The translations under genes and the position numbers were made by a program. This document shows positions 7,930-16,618 of a stretch of 26,877 nucleotides of DNA, piece after piece. Under the pieces are notes generated by a model that did no database searches, was not told the origin of the DNA, and saw only the letters and a list, made by a program, of their open reading frames with translations. Each line of letters starts with the position of its first letter. The first letter of the stretch is position 1. Origin of the DNA: JBQCEE01 sp051960575 (GTDB taxonomy: Bacteria; Actinomycetota; Actinomycetes; Mycobacteriales; Jatrophihabitantaceae); NCBI RefSeq assembly GCF_051960575.1, contig NZ_JBQCEE010000424.1, positions 1-26,877 on the forward strand. Reading direction: 5' to 3'.

Positions 7930-8820
7930 ATGCCGACGACGCACGCGTCCCGCTGGACGGCCGCCGACATCCCCGACCAGTCCGGCCGGACGATCATCGT
8001 CACCGGGGCCAACAGCGGCCTCGGTGAGGTGACCGCCCGCGAACTCGCACGCGCCGGCGCCTCGGTGATCCTGGCCTGCCGCAACGTCGACAAGGGGGCC
8101 GCCGCTGCCGCGGGCATGCGCGGTGAGGTCGAGGTGCGGGCGCTCGACCTGGCCGACCTCGCCTCGGTGCGCCGCTTCGCCGAGACCGTCGAGCACGCCG
8201 ACGTGCTGGTGAACAACGCGGGCGTGATGGCCCTGCCGCTCAAGCGCACCGCCGACGGCTTCGAGATGCAGTTCGGCACCAACCACCTCGGCCACTTCGC
8301 CCTCACCGGCCTGCTGCTGCCGGTGCTCACCGACCGCGTCGTCACCGTCTCGAGCGGTGCCCACCGCGTCGGCCGCATCGACCTCGAGGACCTTAACTGG
8401 CAGCAGCGCCGCTACTCGCGCTGGGGCGCCTACGGGCAGTCGAAGCTCGCGAACCTGCTGTTCGCCTTCGAGCTGCAGCGCCGGCTCGACCTCGTCCACT
8501 CGCCGGTGCGGTCGCTCGCCGCGCATCCCGGCTACGCGGCGACCGAGCTGCAGACCCGCACCGAGAGCTGGCAGGACCGCATCATGGCGTTCGGCAACCG
8601 CTACCTCGCCCAGAGCGCCGAGATGGGGGCGCTCGGCTCGCTGTACGCCGCGACCGCACCGGACGCCGAGGGCGGCGGGTACTACGGCCCGGCCGGCCTG
8701 TTCGAGATGCGCGGCGCCCCGCACCGCGTCGGCACGACGAAGGCCGCCCGTGACGTCGGCGTGGCCCGCGCGCTCTGGTCGGCGAGCGAGCGGCTCACCG
8801 GGGTCACCTTCCCGGTCTGA
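7930..8820 (+). CDS. SDR family oxidoreductase (retinol-dehydrogenase-like)
   Basis: 296 residues. A short-chain dehydrogenase with the NAD(P)-binding TGANSGLG (about 27-34), an Arg after strand 2 (ACRNVDKG) that favours NADP, and NNAGVMALPLKRTADGFEMQFGTNHLGHF, which is characteristic of the RDH11-14-like branch. The catalytic Ser is in TVSSGAHRVG and Tyr/Lys in YGQSKLAN. The C-terminus YYGPAGLFEMRG is typical of the same branch. The substrate cannot be told. It converges on the PAP2 gene; both stop codons fall in one hairpin (8817-8842). Together with PAP2 it separates the ACT gene from ligA, unlike the mycobacterial order. Confidence 0.9.
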   Translation: MPTTHASRWTAADIPDQSGRTIIVTGANSGLGEVTARELARAGASVILACRNVDKGAAAAAGMRGEVEVRALDLADLASVRRFAETVEHADVLVNNAGVMALPLKRTADGFEMQFGTNHLGHFALTGLLLPVLTDRVVTVSSGAHRVGRIDLEDLNWQQRRYSRWGAYGQSKLANLLFAFELQRRLDLVHSPVRSLAAHPGYAATELQTRTESWQDRIMAFGNRYLAQSAEMGALGSLYAATAPDAEGGGYYGPAGLFEMRGAPHRVGTTKAARDVGVARALWSASERLTGVTFPV

Positions 8821-8842
8821 CCGGACCGTCCGGGCCGGTCAG
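8817..8842. terminator. Shared hairpin containing both stop codons of a convergent pair
   Basis: CTGACCGG (8817-8824) pairs perfectly with CCGGTCAG (8835-8842) around a 10-nt loop. The TGA of the SDR gene (8818-8820) and the TGA of the PAP2 gene (8839-8841, minus) form the ends of the stem. It is a short bidirectional terminator candidate. Confidence 0.45.
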
Positions 8843-9639
8843 GACGCGAGTTCCTCCGGCAGCGCCGGCTCCATGCGCCCCGTCGTCCGCGGAGGCGCCG
8901 CCACGGCATCGTCGTCGTAACGCGCCCGCCACCGCGACCATCGCCGCAGCCACCAGCGCTCGACCGGCGGCACCGTCCAGTGCAGCGACGCGAGCACCAG
9001 CCCGCCGGCCAGCGCGCCACCGAACACGTCGGTGACCCAGTGGGTGTTGATGATGATCGTGCCGGCGCTGACCGTGACGGTGATGAATGCCGAGACGATC
9101 GTCAGCAGCCGCCGGTACTGCGGCGCCGCCAGCATGGTGATGAGCCCGTAGAGCACCACGCAGTTCGAGATGTGCCCGGACGGGTAGATGTTGCCGCCCT
9201 GGAACATCGCGAAGGCGGACGCGTCGGGCTGGCGCGGGTCGACCCGCCCGGTGCCGTACTTGACGACGGCCACGCTGACGTTGAGCACGGCGAGCGCGAC
9301 GCCCAGCATGACCAGCGGACGCACCGAGCGACGACGGTGCGCGATCCAGAGGAACCACGGCAGCGCCGCCAGGGTCGTCGGGCCGCGCTGGCCGAGGATG
9401 ACGTAGGTGTGCACCCACGGGTACCACCCGGGGTGCTTGCCCTTGAGCCGCAGGTGCCGCACCCAGCTGTCGACGTCGAGCACGGGTGTCTTCAACAGCA
9501 CGGCGGCGGTGAGCAGCACGTAGCCGATCAGCAGCCCGGCGAACCACCGCGTCGAGCGGGGCGCGCGGGCCCACGCCTCCCTCGGGTCGCGCCACCAGAG
9601 CGCGCCGGGCGTCGCGATGCCGGTGCCGGTGCCGTCCAC
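8839..9639 (-). CDS. PAP2-family membrane phosphatase
   Basis: 266 residues with about six hydrophobic segments. The phosphatidic-acid phosphatase type 2 motifs are partly clear: KYGTGRVDPRQP (motif 1, loose), PSGHISN (motif 2, with the proton-donating His) and INTHWVTDVFGGALAGG (motif 3, with the nucleophile His and its Asp). Such enzymes dephosphorylate lipid phosphates such as undecaprenyl pyrophosphate or phosphatidate at the outer face of the membrane. The start is GTG 9639, with AAAGG about 7 nt upstream as ribosome site. The C-terminal 40 residues are hydrophilic. The gene stands alone, with ligA upstream on the same strand after a 119-nt gap in which I see no convincing promoter. Confidence 0.85.
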   Translation of the reverse strand: MDGTGTGIATPGALWWRDPREAWARAPRSTRWFAGLLIGYVLLTAAVLLKTPVLDVDSWVRHLRLKGKHPGWYPWVHTYVILGQRGPTTLAALPWFLWIAHRRRSVRPLVMLGVALAVLNVSVAVVKYGTGRVDPRQPDASAFAMFQGGNIYPSGHISNCVVLYGLITMLAAPQYRRLLTIVSAFITVTVSAGTIIINTHWVTDVFGGALAGGLVLASLHWTVPPVERWWLRRWSRWRARYDDDAVAAPPRTTGRMEPALPEELAS

Positions 9640-9758
9640 GACAACCTTTCTGCCACGCCGAGCTGGGCGTCAGCCAATCGGTCTCAGGGCTGCCCACATG
9701 GCCGTTCCGGGCAAACGTAGCGCTCCGCACCGGACCGCGGCATGACCGGCTCGCAGCG

Positions 9759-11888
9759 TCAGGGTGACGCGTCGGTGAAGGCTGCGGCCCCCTCGGCGAG
9801 CAGGGTGACGAACCCCGCCTCGTCCAGCACCCGCACGCCGAGCTGCTCGGCCGTGACGGCCTTGCTGCCCGCGTTCTCGCCCACGACGACGACATCGGTC
9901 TTCTTCGAGACCGACGACGCCGCCTTCCCGCCGCGCGCGAGGATGGCCTCCTTCGCCTGGTCACGCGAGAACTCGGTGAGCGAGCCGGTGACCACGACGG
10001 TGAGCCCGGCGAGGGTCCTCGGCACGCTGTCGTCGACCTCGTCGGCCATCCGCACGCCGCGCGCGGCCCACTTGTCGACGATCGCCGCGTGCCAGTCGAC
10101 GGCGAACCATTCGGTGACCGCCTCGGCGATGACGCCGCCGACCCCCTCGACGGCCGCCAGTTCCTCGACCGACGCGGCACGGATCGCGTCGATCGTCGTG
10201 AAGTGCTGCGCCAGCGCGCGGGCCGCCGTCGGGCCGACGTGCCGGATCGAGAGCGCCACCAGCACGCGCCACAACGGCGAGGTGCGTGCCTGCGCGAGGT
10301 TCACCAGCAGCTTCTCGCCGTTGGCCGACAGCACGCGCCCGTCGGTCACCCGCTCGGGCGGGTCGCTCTTCCTCGCCGCCCGGGTGAAGAACGGGACGCG
10401 ACCGAGCAGCGCCCGCGCGCCGGTCTCGTCGCCGTCGAGGTCGGGCGCCAGCTCGAACAGGTCGCCCTCGTCGCCGAGCACGCCGGCGTCCAGCAGCGCG
10501 TTGACGCCCTCGTACCCCAGCGCCTCGATGTCGAGTGCACCTCTGGACGCGACGCCCGCCAGCCGTTCCCGCAACTGGGCCGGGCAGCTGCGCGAGTTCG
10601 GGCAGCGGATGTCCTTGTCGCCCTCGCGCTCGGGCTTGAGCGGCGTGCCGCACGACGGGCACTCGGTCGGCATGACGAAGGCGCGCTCGGACCCGTCGCG
10701 CAGCGCCACCACCGGCCCCACGATCTCGGGGATCACGTCGCCGGCCTTGCGCAGCACGACGGTGTCGCCGATGAGCACGCCTTTGCGCTCGACCTCGAAG
10801 GCGTTGTGCAGCGTGGCCCGCTCGACCGTCGACCCGGCCACCCGCACCGGCTGCATGACGCCGAAGGGCACCACGCGACCGGTGCGGCCGACATTGACCG
10901 CGATGTCGAGCAGCTTCGTGTTCACCTCCTCCGGCGGGTACTTGAAGGCGATCGCCCAGCGCGGGGCGCGGGCGGTCGAGCCCAGCTGCCGCTGCAGGGC
11001 CAGCTCGTCGACCTTGACCACCACGCCGTCGATCTCGTGCTCGACGTCGTGGCGGTGCTCGCCGTAGTACTCGATGAACTCCTGCACCGCCGCGAGGTCG
11101 GGCACGACCTTCGCCCGCGCCGCGGTCGGCAACCCCCAGGCCGCCAGGTGCGTGTACCAGTCCGACTGCGCCGTCACCCTCGGCCCGCCCTCTACCCTGC
11201 CGACGCCGTGCACCACCATCTGCAACCCGCGCGACGCGGTCACGCGGGGATCCTTCTGGCGCAGCGACCCGGCCGCGGTGTTCCGCGGGTTCGCGTACGG
11301 CGGCTTGCCCTGCTCGACCAACGCCGCGTTCAGCGCCTCGAACCGCTCGACCGGGAAGTACACCTCGCCGCGCACCTCCAGCACCGTCGGCACACCGTCA
11401 CCGGTGAGCCGGTCGGGGATGCCCTCGATGGTGCGGATGTTCGGCGTGTCGTCCTCACCGGTGCGCCCGTCACCGCGCGTGGCGCCACGGACCAACCGGC
11501 CGTCCTCGTAGACCAACGCGATGGCCAGCCCGTCGACCTTGAGCTCGCACAGGTAGGCGGGCACCCGGCCGGTGTCGCGCTCGGCGCGCTGCGCCCAGGC
11601 GGCCACCTCGTCGAGGCTGAAGGCGTTGTCGAGGCTGAGCATGCGCTCGAGATGGTCGACCGGCGTGAACTGTGTCGAGTAGGTGCCGCCCACCCGTTGC
11701 GTCGGCGACTGCGGGGTACGCAGCTCGGGGTACTGCTCCTCGAGTTCCTCCAGCCGCCGCAGGTCGCGGTCGTAGTCGGCGTCGCTGCGGGCGGGCTGGT
11801 CGAGCACGTAGTAGCGGTACTGGTCCTCGTCGATCAGCTGGGCCAGGCGCTCGTGCTCGTCGCGCGCGTCGGTGGTCGGTTCGCTCAC
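9759..11888 (-). CDS. ligA: NAD+-dependent DNA ligase
   Basis: 709 residues, full length. Domain order: Ia domain that binds NMN (YRYYVLDQPARSDADYD, about 24-40), nucleotidyltransferase with adenylated lysine K117 in ELKVDG, OB fold, four-Cys zinc finger (CPSCGTPL, then CPNSRSCPAQ), helix-hairpin-helix repeats (IRHVGPTAARALAQHF, LAAVEGVGGVIAEAV) and a C-terminal BRCT domain (LAGLTVVVTGSLTEFSRDQAKEAI). It seals nicks in replication and repair and is essential in bacteria. The start is GTG 11888; TAGGTT lies 7 nt before it, the same box and spacing as for the DUF4126-like gene, and no ribosome site is seen. It is downstream of the mnmA operon on the same strand, separated by 36 nt with a small hairpin. 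Confidence 0.98.
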   Translation of the reverse strand: MSEPTTDARDEHERLAQLIDEDQYRYYVLDQPARSDADYDRDLRRLEELEEQYPELRTPQSPTQRVGGTYSTQFTPVDHLERMLSLDNAFSLDEVAAWAQRAERDTGRVPAYLCELKVDGLAIALVYEDGRLVRGATRGDGRTGEDDTPNIRTIEGIPDRLTGDGVPTVLEVRGEVYFPVERFEALNAALVEQGKPPYANPRNTAAGSLRQKDPRVTASRGLQMVVHGVGRVEGGPRVTAQSDWYTHLAAWGLPTAARAKVVPDLAAVQEFIEYYGEHRHDVEHEIDGVVVKVDELALQRQLGSTARAPRWAIAFKYPPEEVNTKLLDIAVNVGRTGRVVPFGVMQPVRVAGSTVERATLHNAFEVERKGVLIGDTVVLRKAGDVIPEIVGPVVALRDGSERAFVMPTECPSCGTPLKPEREGDKDIRCPNSRSCPAQLRERLAGVASRGALDIEALGYEGVNALLDAGVLGDEGDLFELAPDLDGDETGARALLGRVPFFTRAARKSDPPERVTDGRVLSANGEKLLVNLAQARTSPLWRVLVALSIRHVGPTAARALAQHFTTIDAIRAASVEELAAVEGVGGVIAEAVTEWFAVDWHAAIVDKWAARGVRMADEVDDSVPRTLAGLTVVVTGSLTEFSRDQAKEAILARGGKAASSVSKKTDVVVVGENAGSKAVTAEQLGVRVLDEAGFVTLLAEGAAAFTDASP

Positions 11889-11895
11889 GTGCTCG

Positions 11896-11901
11896 AACCT
11901 A
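11896..11901 (-). promoter_or_regulatory. -10 box TAGGTT, 7 nt before the ligA start
   Basis: TAGGTTCGA followed by four further bases and then GTG 11888 on the minus strand. It matches the box before the DUF4126-like gene in sequence and spacing. The 7-bp hairpin at 11910-11930 lies just upstream, in the -35 region. Confidence 0.5.
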
Positions 11902-11909
11902 CTGAGGGG

Positions 11910-11930
11910 GTCTGACAGGAACCGTCAGAC
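11910..11930 (-). terminator. Small hairpin at the end of the mnmA operon
   Basis: GTCTGAC (11910-11916) and GTCAGAC (11924-11930) pair perfectly over a 7-nt loop. The stop codon of the methionine-synthase-like gene (11925-11927) is in the stem. The stem is short and there is no U tract, so it may be a weak terminator or an operator in the ligA promoter. Confidence 0.3.
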
Positions 11931-12923
11931 GGCGGCGTCGACCAGCCGCTTGCCGACGTCGCGCAGCACCCGCAGCGCCCGGCGGGCGTACGCCGGCGAC
12001 GCCCCGGCGAGCCCGCAGGTCGGTGTCGCGACGACACCGGCCAGTCCCGCCGGGGCGAAGCCGAGCTCCGACCAGATCCGGGTGACCGTCGTGGCGGCCC
12101 GGGTGTCGTCGATCGTCGCGTCGGTCGACGGCACGACGCCGGGCCAGAGCGCCAGACCGGCGTCGACGGCCTCGCCGAGGGCGTCGTAGTGCGCCGGCGT
12201 GATCAGCGAGGCGTCGAGCGACAGCGCGTCCGCGCCCGCAGCACGCAGCAGCGCGATCGGCACGTCCGGCGCGCAGCAGTGCACGACGCGGCACCCGTCG
12301 GGCACCACCGCGAGCACGTCGCGCAGGCCCTGCTCGGCCACCGTCGCCTCGACGGCGCGCACCGTGCCGTAGCCCGACGGCGTGGGCACCCGGCCGCCGA
12401 TCACCGCGGGCAGCGACGGTTCGTCCAGCTGCAGCAGCACCGTCGCCCCCGGTACCCGGCGCTGCACGTCCGCGACGTGCAGCCGCACGCCCTCGGTGAG
12501 CGAGGCGATCAGGTCGCGGACGGCGCCGTGGTCGCGCACGATGCGGTGGCCGTTCGCGAGCTCGACCGACGCCGCCAGCGTCCACGGCCCGGCCAACTGG
12601 ATCTTCAGCGGACCCGTCCAGCCGTCGCACGCCGACTCGAGCGCGTCGAGGTCCCAGGCCCAGAAGTCGAGTGCCCGTCGCAGTTCGTGCCCCGGGTGCG
12701 CGGTGATGCGCCACGACCGCACCGCGATCTCGACGGGCAGGTCGACGAGCAGGGCGGCGCTGCGTCCGATCATGTCGGCGCCCGGCCCCCGGTCGGGCAG
12801 CTCGGCGAGGTGCGGCAGGTCGGGCAGCTCCCCCACCACGAGGCGGGCGGCGTCGTCCGGATCGCGGCCGGGCAGCGATCCGACGCCGGTGACGGCGCCC
12901 GGCGTCCAGCGCGGTGCGGTCAT
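11925..12923 (-). CDS. Short cobalamin-independent methionine synthase-like protein (MetE C-domain)
   Basis: 332 residues, less than half of MetE (about 750), with only the C-terminal catalytic barrel. Zinc-ligand motifs are kept: H215 with C216/C217 in VVHCCAPD and C303 in TPTCGLAG; LQLDEPSL (about 164-171) also fits the family. MetE moves a methyl group to homocysteine; short forms without the N-domain may use other methyl donors or be dedicated to other thiols, so the reaction is open. ATG 12923 overlaps the mnmA stop (12920-12923), so the two are translationally coupled. The homologue in M. tuberculosis (Rv3015c) sits in the same neighbourhood. A role with the sulfur genes next to it is an inference. 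Confidence 0.85.
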   Translation of the reverse strand: MTAPRWTPGAVTGVGSLPGRDPDDAARLVVGELPDLPHLAELPDRGPGADMIGRSAALLVDLPVEIAVRSWRITAHPGHELRRALDFWAWDLDALESACDGWTGPLKIQLAGPWTLAASVELANGHRIVRDHGAVRDLIASLTEGVRLHVADVQRRVPGATVLLQLDEPSLPAVIGGRVPTPSGYGTVRAVEATVAEQGLRDVLAVVPDGCRVVHCCAPDVPIALLRAAGADALSLDASLITPAHYDALGEAVDAGLALWPGVVPSTDATIDDTRAATTVTRIWSELGFAPAGLAGVVATPTCGLAGASPAYARRALRVLRDVGKRLVDAAV

Positions 12924-13981
12924 GCCGCGGCGGTGATGGTCGCCGAGCCGAGCACGAGGTCGCCGTCGTAGAACACGATCGCCTGGCCGGGCGCGACGCC
13001 CCGCTGCGGCGCGTGCAGGCGCGCGACGACCTCGTCGCCCGCGACGTCGACCGACGCCGGGCTGGTCATGCCGTGCGCGCGCAGTTGGACGCAACAGTCG
13101 AACGTGTCGGCCGGCGCCGTGCCCGTCCACACCGGACGCATGCCGCTGACCTCGGTGACGTCGAGCCGCTCGCCCGGCCCGACCACGACGGTGTTGGACG
13201 CGGGCCGGATCGACAGCACGTACCGCGGCGCACCGCCCGGCGCCGGGACGGTGAGCTGCAGGCCGCGGCGCTGGCCGACGGTGAAGCCGTGCGCGCCCGT
13301 GTGGCTGCCGAGCACCGCGCCGGTGTCGGCGTCGACGATCGGGCCCGGCTCGCTGCCGAGGCGGCGGGCCAGGAAGCCGCGGGTGTCGCCGTCGGCGATG
13401 AAGCAGCTGTCGTGCGAGTCGGGCTTGTCGGCGACGGCCAGCCCGCGCGCCGCGGCCTCGGCCCGCACCTGGGTCTTGGTGGAGTCGCCGAGCGGGAAGA
13501 TCGCGTGCCGCAACTGGTCGGACGTCAGCACCGCCAGCACGTACGACTGGTCCTTCGCGAGGTCGACCGACCGCGCGAGGCGGCCGTCGACCAGCCGGGC
13601 GTGGTGGCCGGTGACGACCGCGTCGAACCCGAGCGCGAGCGCCCGGTCGAGCACGGCCGAGAACTTGATCTTCTCGTTGCAGCGCAGGCACGGGTTCGGC
13701 GTGCGGCCGGCCGCGTACTCGCTGACGAAGTCGTCGATGACGTCGGCCTTGAACCGCTCGGCGAGGTCCCAGACGTAGAACGGGATGCCGAGCACGTCCG
13801 CGGCCCGGCGCGCGTCGTTGGCGTCCTCGACGCTGCAGCAGCCCCGCGCGCCGGTGCGCAGGGTCGCGGGCGCGGTCGACAGGGCGAGGTGCACGCCGGT
13901 GACGTCGTGCCCGGCCTCGACCGCGCGGGCCGCGGCGACGGCGGAGTCGACGCCACCGCTCATGGCTGCCAGGACCTTCAC
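12920..13981 (-). CDS. mnmA: tRNA-specific 2-thiouridylase MnmA
   Basis: 353 residues from GTG 13981. This start is chosen because GAGGG lies about 8 nt upstream, overlapping the end of the desulfurase gene, and because the protein then begins KVLAAMSGGVDSAVAA, the PP-loop that binds ATP. The catalytic cysteines are C98 in NPCLRCN and C193 in HDSCFI. The central domain has the FTVGQRRGL motif. MnmA adenylates U34 of the Lys, Glu and Gln tRNAs and replaces the 2-oxygen with persulfide sulfur, which ultimately comes from a cysteine desulfurase such as the one directly upstream (stop to start gap 10 nt). Extra cysteines GCCS at 47-50 are also present. Confidence 0.96.
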   Translation of the reverse strand: MKVLAAMSGGVDSAVAAARAVEAGHDVTGVHLALSTAPATLRTGARGCCSVEDANDARRAADVLGIPFYVWDLAERFKADVIDDFVSEYAAGRTPNPCLRCNEKIKFSAVLDRALALGFDAVVTGHHARLVDGRLARSVDLAKDQSYVLAVLTSDQLRHAIFPLGDSTKTQVRAEAAARGLAVADKPDSHDSCFIADGDTRGFLARRLGSEPGPIVDADTGAVLGSHTGAHGFTVGQRRGLQLTVPAPGGAPRYVLSIRPASNTVVVGPGERLDVTEVSGMRPVWTGTAPADTFDCCVQLRAHGMTSPASVDVAGDEVVARLHAPQRGVAPGQAIVFYDGDLVLGSATITAAA

Positions 13982-13991
13982 GACGGCACCC

Positions 13992-15167
13992 TCACGCCGT
14001 GCCCGCGAGCATCCCGGCACGGCGCGCGCGCTCGACGGCCGGGCCGATCGCCGCGACGGCCGCGGCCACGTCGTCGGCGGTCGAGCTGTGGCCGAGCGAG
14101 AAGCGCAGCGAGCCACGTGCCTCCGCCGCCGACACGCCCATCGCCAGCAGCACGTGCGACGGCTGCGCGACGCCGGCCGAGCAGGCCGAGCCGGTCGAGC
14201 ACTCGACGCCGCGGGCGTCGAGCAGCATGAGCAGCGCGTCGCCCTCGCAGCCCGGGAAGGCGAGATGCGCCAGGCCGGGCAGACGGTCGGTCGGGTGCCC
14301 GTTCACGACGCAGTCGGGCACCGCGGCCCGCACGCCGGCGACGAGCTGGTCGCGCAGCGCGGCGAGCCGGGCCGTGGTCTGCGGGCGGCGCGCGACGGTC
14401 AGCTCGGTCGCGGCGGCCAGGCCGATGATGCCCGGCACGTTGAGGGTTCCCGAGCGCACCTCGCGTTCCTGCCCGCCGCCGTGCAGCAGCGGGGCGCAGG
14501 GCACGGTGCGCCCGAGCAGCAGCGCGCCCGCGCCGGCCGGGCCGCCGAGCTTGTGGCCGGTCATGGTCAGCGCGTCGACACCCGAGGCGGCGAAGTCGAC
14601 CGGCAGCGCCGCGACGGCCTGCACGGCGTCGGTGTTGAACGGCACGCCGAACTCGTGCGCCACCGCGGCCAGTTCGGCGATCGGCTGCACGGTGCCGACC
14701 TCGTTGTTCGCCCACATCACGCTGACGAGCGCGGTCGTCCCGGGCTCGGCGGCAAGCACCGACCGCAGCGCCGCGGGCTCGACGCGCCCGTGCCGGTCGA
14801 CCGGCAGCAGCACGGCCTCAGCACCGTCATGGGTCACCAGCCACTCGACCGCGTCGATCACGGCGTGGTGCTCGATCGCGCTGACGACCACCTTGCGGCG
14901 ACGCGGATCGGCCGCCCGGGCCGCCCAGTACAGCCCCTTGATGGCCAGGTTGTCGGCCTCGGTACCGCCGCCGGTGAAGATCACCTCGGACGGCCGCGCG
15001 CCGAGCGCCGCCGCGAGCGACTCGCGGCTCTCCTCGACACGCCGGCGTGCCGCGCGGCCGGAGCCGTGCAGCGACGAGGGGTTGCCGAGTTCACCCATCG
15101 CCGTGCTCACGGCCGAGAGCACCTCGGGCAGCAACGGGGTCGTCGCGGCGTGGTCCAGGTAGGTCAT
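13992..15167 (-). CDS. Cysteine desulfurase (IscS/NifS-like)
   Basis: 391 residues. A PLP enzyme that turns cysteine into alanine and carries the sulfur as a persulfide. PLP lysine K206 is in MTGHKLGGP; H100/H101 (SAIEHHAV) stacks on the cofactor; RSGTLNVPGIIG is the usual signature; catalytic C329 in STGSACSAG lies on the mobile loop. The short loop and the ACSAG motif fit the IscS/NifS class. It is first in the operon with mnmA, which suggests tRNA thiolation as a main task, although in other actinomycetes the single enzyme also serves other sulfur users. TAGACT lies 8 nt before ATG 15167, consistent with a leaderless start. Confidence 0.95.
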   Translation of the reverse strand: MTYLDHAATTPLLPEVLSAVSTAMGELGNPSSLHGSGRAARRRVEESRESLAAALGARPSEVIFTGGGTEADNLAIKGLYWAARAADPRRRKVVVSAIEHHAVIDAVEWLVTHDGAEAVLLPVDRHGRVEPAALRSVLAAEPGTTALVSVMWANNEVGTVQPIAELAAVAHEFGVPFNTDAVQAVAALPVDFAASGVDALTMTGHKLGGPAGAGALLLGRTVPCAPLLHGGGQEREVRSGTLNVPGIIGLAAATELTVARRPQTTARLAALRDQLVAGVRAAVPDCVVNGHPTDRLPGLAHLAFPGCEGDALLMLLDARGVECSTGSACSAGVAQPSHVLLAMGVSAAEARGSLRFSLGHSSTADDVAAAVAAIGPAVERARRAGMLAGTA

Positions 15168-15175
15168 CGCGGCCG

Positions 15176-15181
15176 AGTCTA
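15176..15181 (-). promoter_or_regulatory. -10 box TAGACT of the desulfurase-mnmA operon
   Basis: TAGACT on the minus strand with 8 nt to ATG 15167, identical in sequence and spacing to the gatC box. The MFS gene ends only 15 nt further upstream, so most of the -35 region lies inside that gene. Confidence 0.55.
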
Positions 15182-15195
15182 CGGCGGGGCCGCGG

Positions 15196-16572
15196 TCAGC
15201 CGGCGGCGCGCGAGGCGGCGGCCACGCCCACCACCGCGATGGCCGCCATCACCGCGTCGCTGACGGCGAACGCGGCGCCGTACGAGACGCTGCCGGCGGC
15301 GGCCGCGGCGATGAGCACCCCGGCGAACCCGGTCGAGAGCGCACCGGTCGTGGTGTCGGCGAGCTGCAGCGACGCCGAGTGCGCACCGCGGTCGGCGTCG
15401 GTCGTGTGGCGCAGCAGCAGCACGCTGGCGGCCGGCATCACCATGCCCGCGCCCGCTCCGGCGACGGCCCACGTCACGTACACCGGCCACGGGTCGATCG
15501 CCCGCTGCGAGACCACGGCGATCACGACGCCGGCGACACCGATGCAGACGAAGCCGAGCTGCGCGAGGTGCGACCGGCGCGCGTCCGCATCACCCGGGAT
15601 CCGGCCGTGCCACCACGACCCGAGCGCCCAGGTGAGACCCGCCATCGTCAGGGGCACGCCGGCGAGCAGCGGGCCGTACCCGTGCTGCACCTGCAGCATG
15701 AGCGGCACGGTCGCCTCGACGCCGAAGAAGGCCCCGGCCGCCAACCCGCGCATGGTCACCGCCGCGGCGACGCCCTGCGCGGCCCGGAACGTGCCGGGCG
15801 GCACGAGGGCGACCACACCCCACGCCAGCAGCGCCAGGCCCGGCACCACGAGCACCAGCACCGGGCTCCAGCCGTGCTGGCCCGCGGCCTCGACCGCGCT
15901 CACGCCGACAGCGACGGCCGTGGCGCGCACCAGCCGGCGCCCATCGCGGGCGCTCGCGACCGGTGGCCGGTGCATCGCTTCCAGCACCGGCCACAGCAAC
16001 GCGGTGCCGACGAGCACGAACGGCACGAGGCCGAGGAAGACCCAACGCCAGCCGACGTGCTCGGTGAGCAGTCCCGAGGCGACCGGGCCGAGCAGCGACG
16101 GCAGCACCCAGGCCGACGAGGTGGCGGCGAAGACCCGCGGCCGCAGCTCGTCGTCGTAGCGCTCGCCGATCACCACGTAGGCCGCGGTGATGGTGAGCCC
16201 GACGCCGACGCCCTGCACGGCCCGCGCGAGCACCAGCTGCGTCATCGTGCCAGCGGTGCCGGCGACGAGCAGGCCGGCGAGGAAGGCGACGATGCCGAAC
16301 AGCAACGGCTGCCGCGGGCCGCGGGCGTCGCTGAGCCGGCCGCTCACCACCATGCCGACGACCGAGGTCGCGAGCGGCGTCGTGAACAGCAGCCCGTAGC
16401 CGCCGAGCGCGTGCAGGTCGCGCACCGCACTCGGCAGGGCCGGGCCGACCGCCATCGCCTCGAAGGCCAGCATCGCGATGACCGTCAGCAGACCGGCGGT
16501 CGTGGCCCGGTGCTGCGGCCCGAAGATCGACGGCGGTGCGGTGGCTTCGTCCCGCACCCGCTCGATCGTCAC
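15196..16572 (-). CDS. MFS transporter (drug exporter-like)
   Basis: 458 residues from GTG 16572. The longer start at 16602 has no ribosome site and falls in the promoter repeats; CAGGAT lies 6 nt before GTG 16572. The protein has 12 or more membrane helices. The loop between helices 2 and 3 carries GRLSDARGPRQPLLFG, the major-facilitator signature, and LARAVQGVGVGLTITAAYVVIGE resembles motif C/D of multidrug exporters. Substrate unknown. It lies between etfA and the cysteine desulfurase; the etfA terminator ends just before its promoter, so it has its own transcription start. A 13-bp tandem repeat overlaps that promoter and may be a repressor site. Confidence 0.9.
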   Translation of the reverse strand: MTIERVRDEATAPPSIFGPQHRATTAGLLTVIAMLAFEAMAVGPALPSAVRDLHALGGYGLLFTTPLATSVVGMVVSGRLSDARGPRQPLLFGIVAFLAGLLVAGTAGTMTQLVLARAVQGVGVGLTITAAYVVIGERYDDELRPRVFAATSSAWVLPSLLGPVASGLLTEHVGWRWVFLGLVPFVLVGTALLWPVLEAMHRPPVASARDGRRLVRATAVAVGVSAVEAAGQHGWSPVLVLVVPGLALLAWGVVALVPPGTFRAAQGVAAAVTMRGLAAGAFFGVEATVPLMLQVQHGYGPLLAGVPLTMAGLTWALGSWWHGRIPGDADARRSHLAQLGFVCIGVAGVVIAVVSQRAIDPWPVYVTWAVAGAGAGMVMPAASVLLLRHTTDADRGAHSASLQLADTTTGALSTGFAGVLIAAAAAGSVSYGAAFAVSDAVMAAIAVVGVAAASRAAG

Positions 16573-16587
16573 CGCTCCATCCTGCCC

Positions 16588-16617
16588 GTCCCCTGCAAAC
16601 ACCAGTCCCCTGCAAAC
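16588..16617 (-). repeat. Tandem 13-bp repeat in the MFS promoter
   Basis: GTTTGCAGGGGAC (minus strand) occurs exactly twice, at 16605-16617 and 16588-16600, with a period of 17 bp and four bases between copies. The near copy ends three bases before the putative -10 box CAGGAT (16579-16584), so it fills the -10/-35 spacer; the other copy covers or lies just above the -35. This position fits an operator. Confidence 0.65.
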
Positions 16618-16618
16618 G

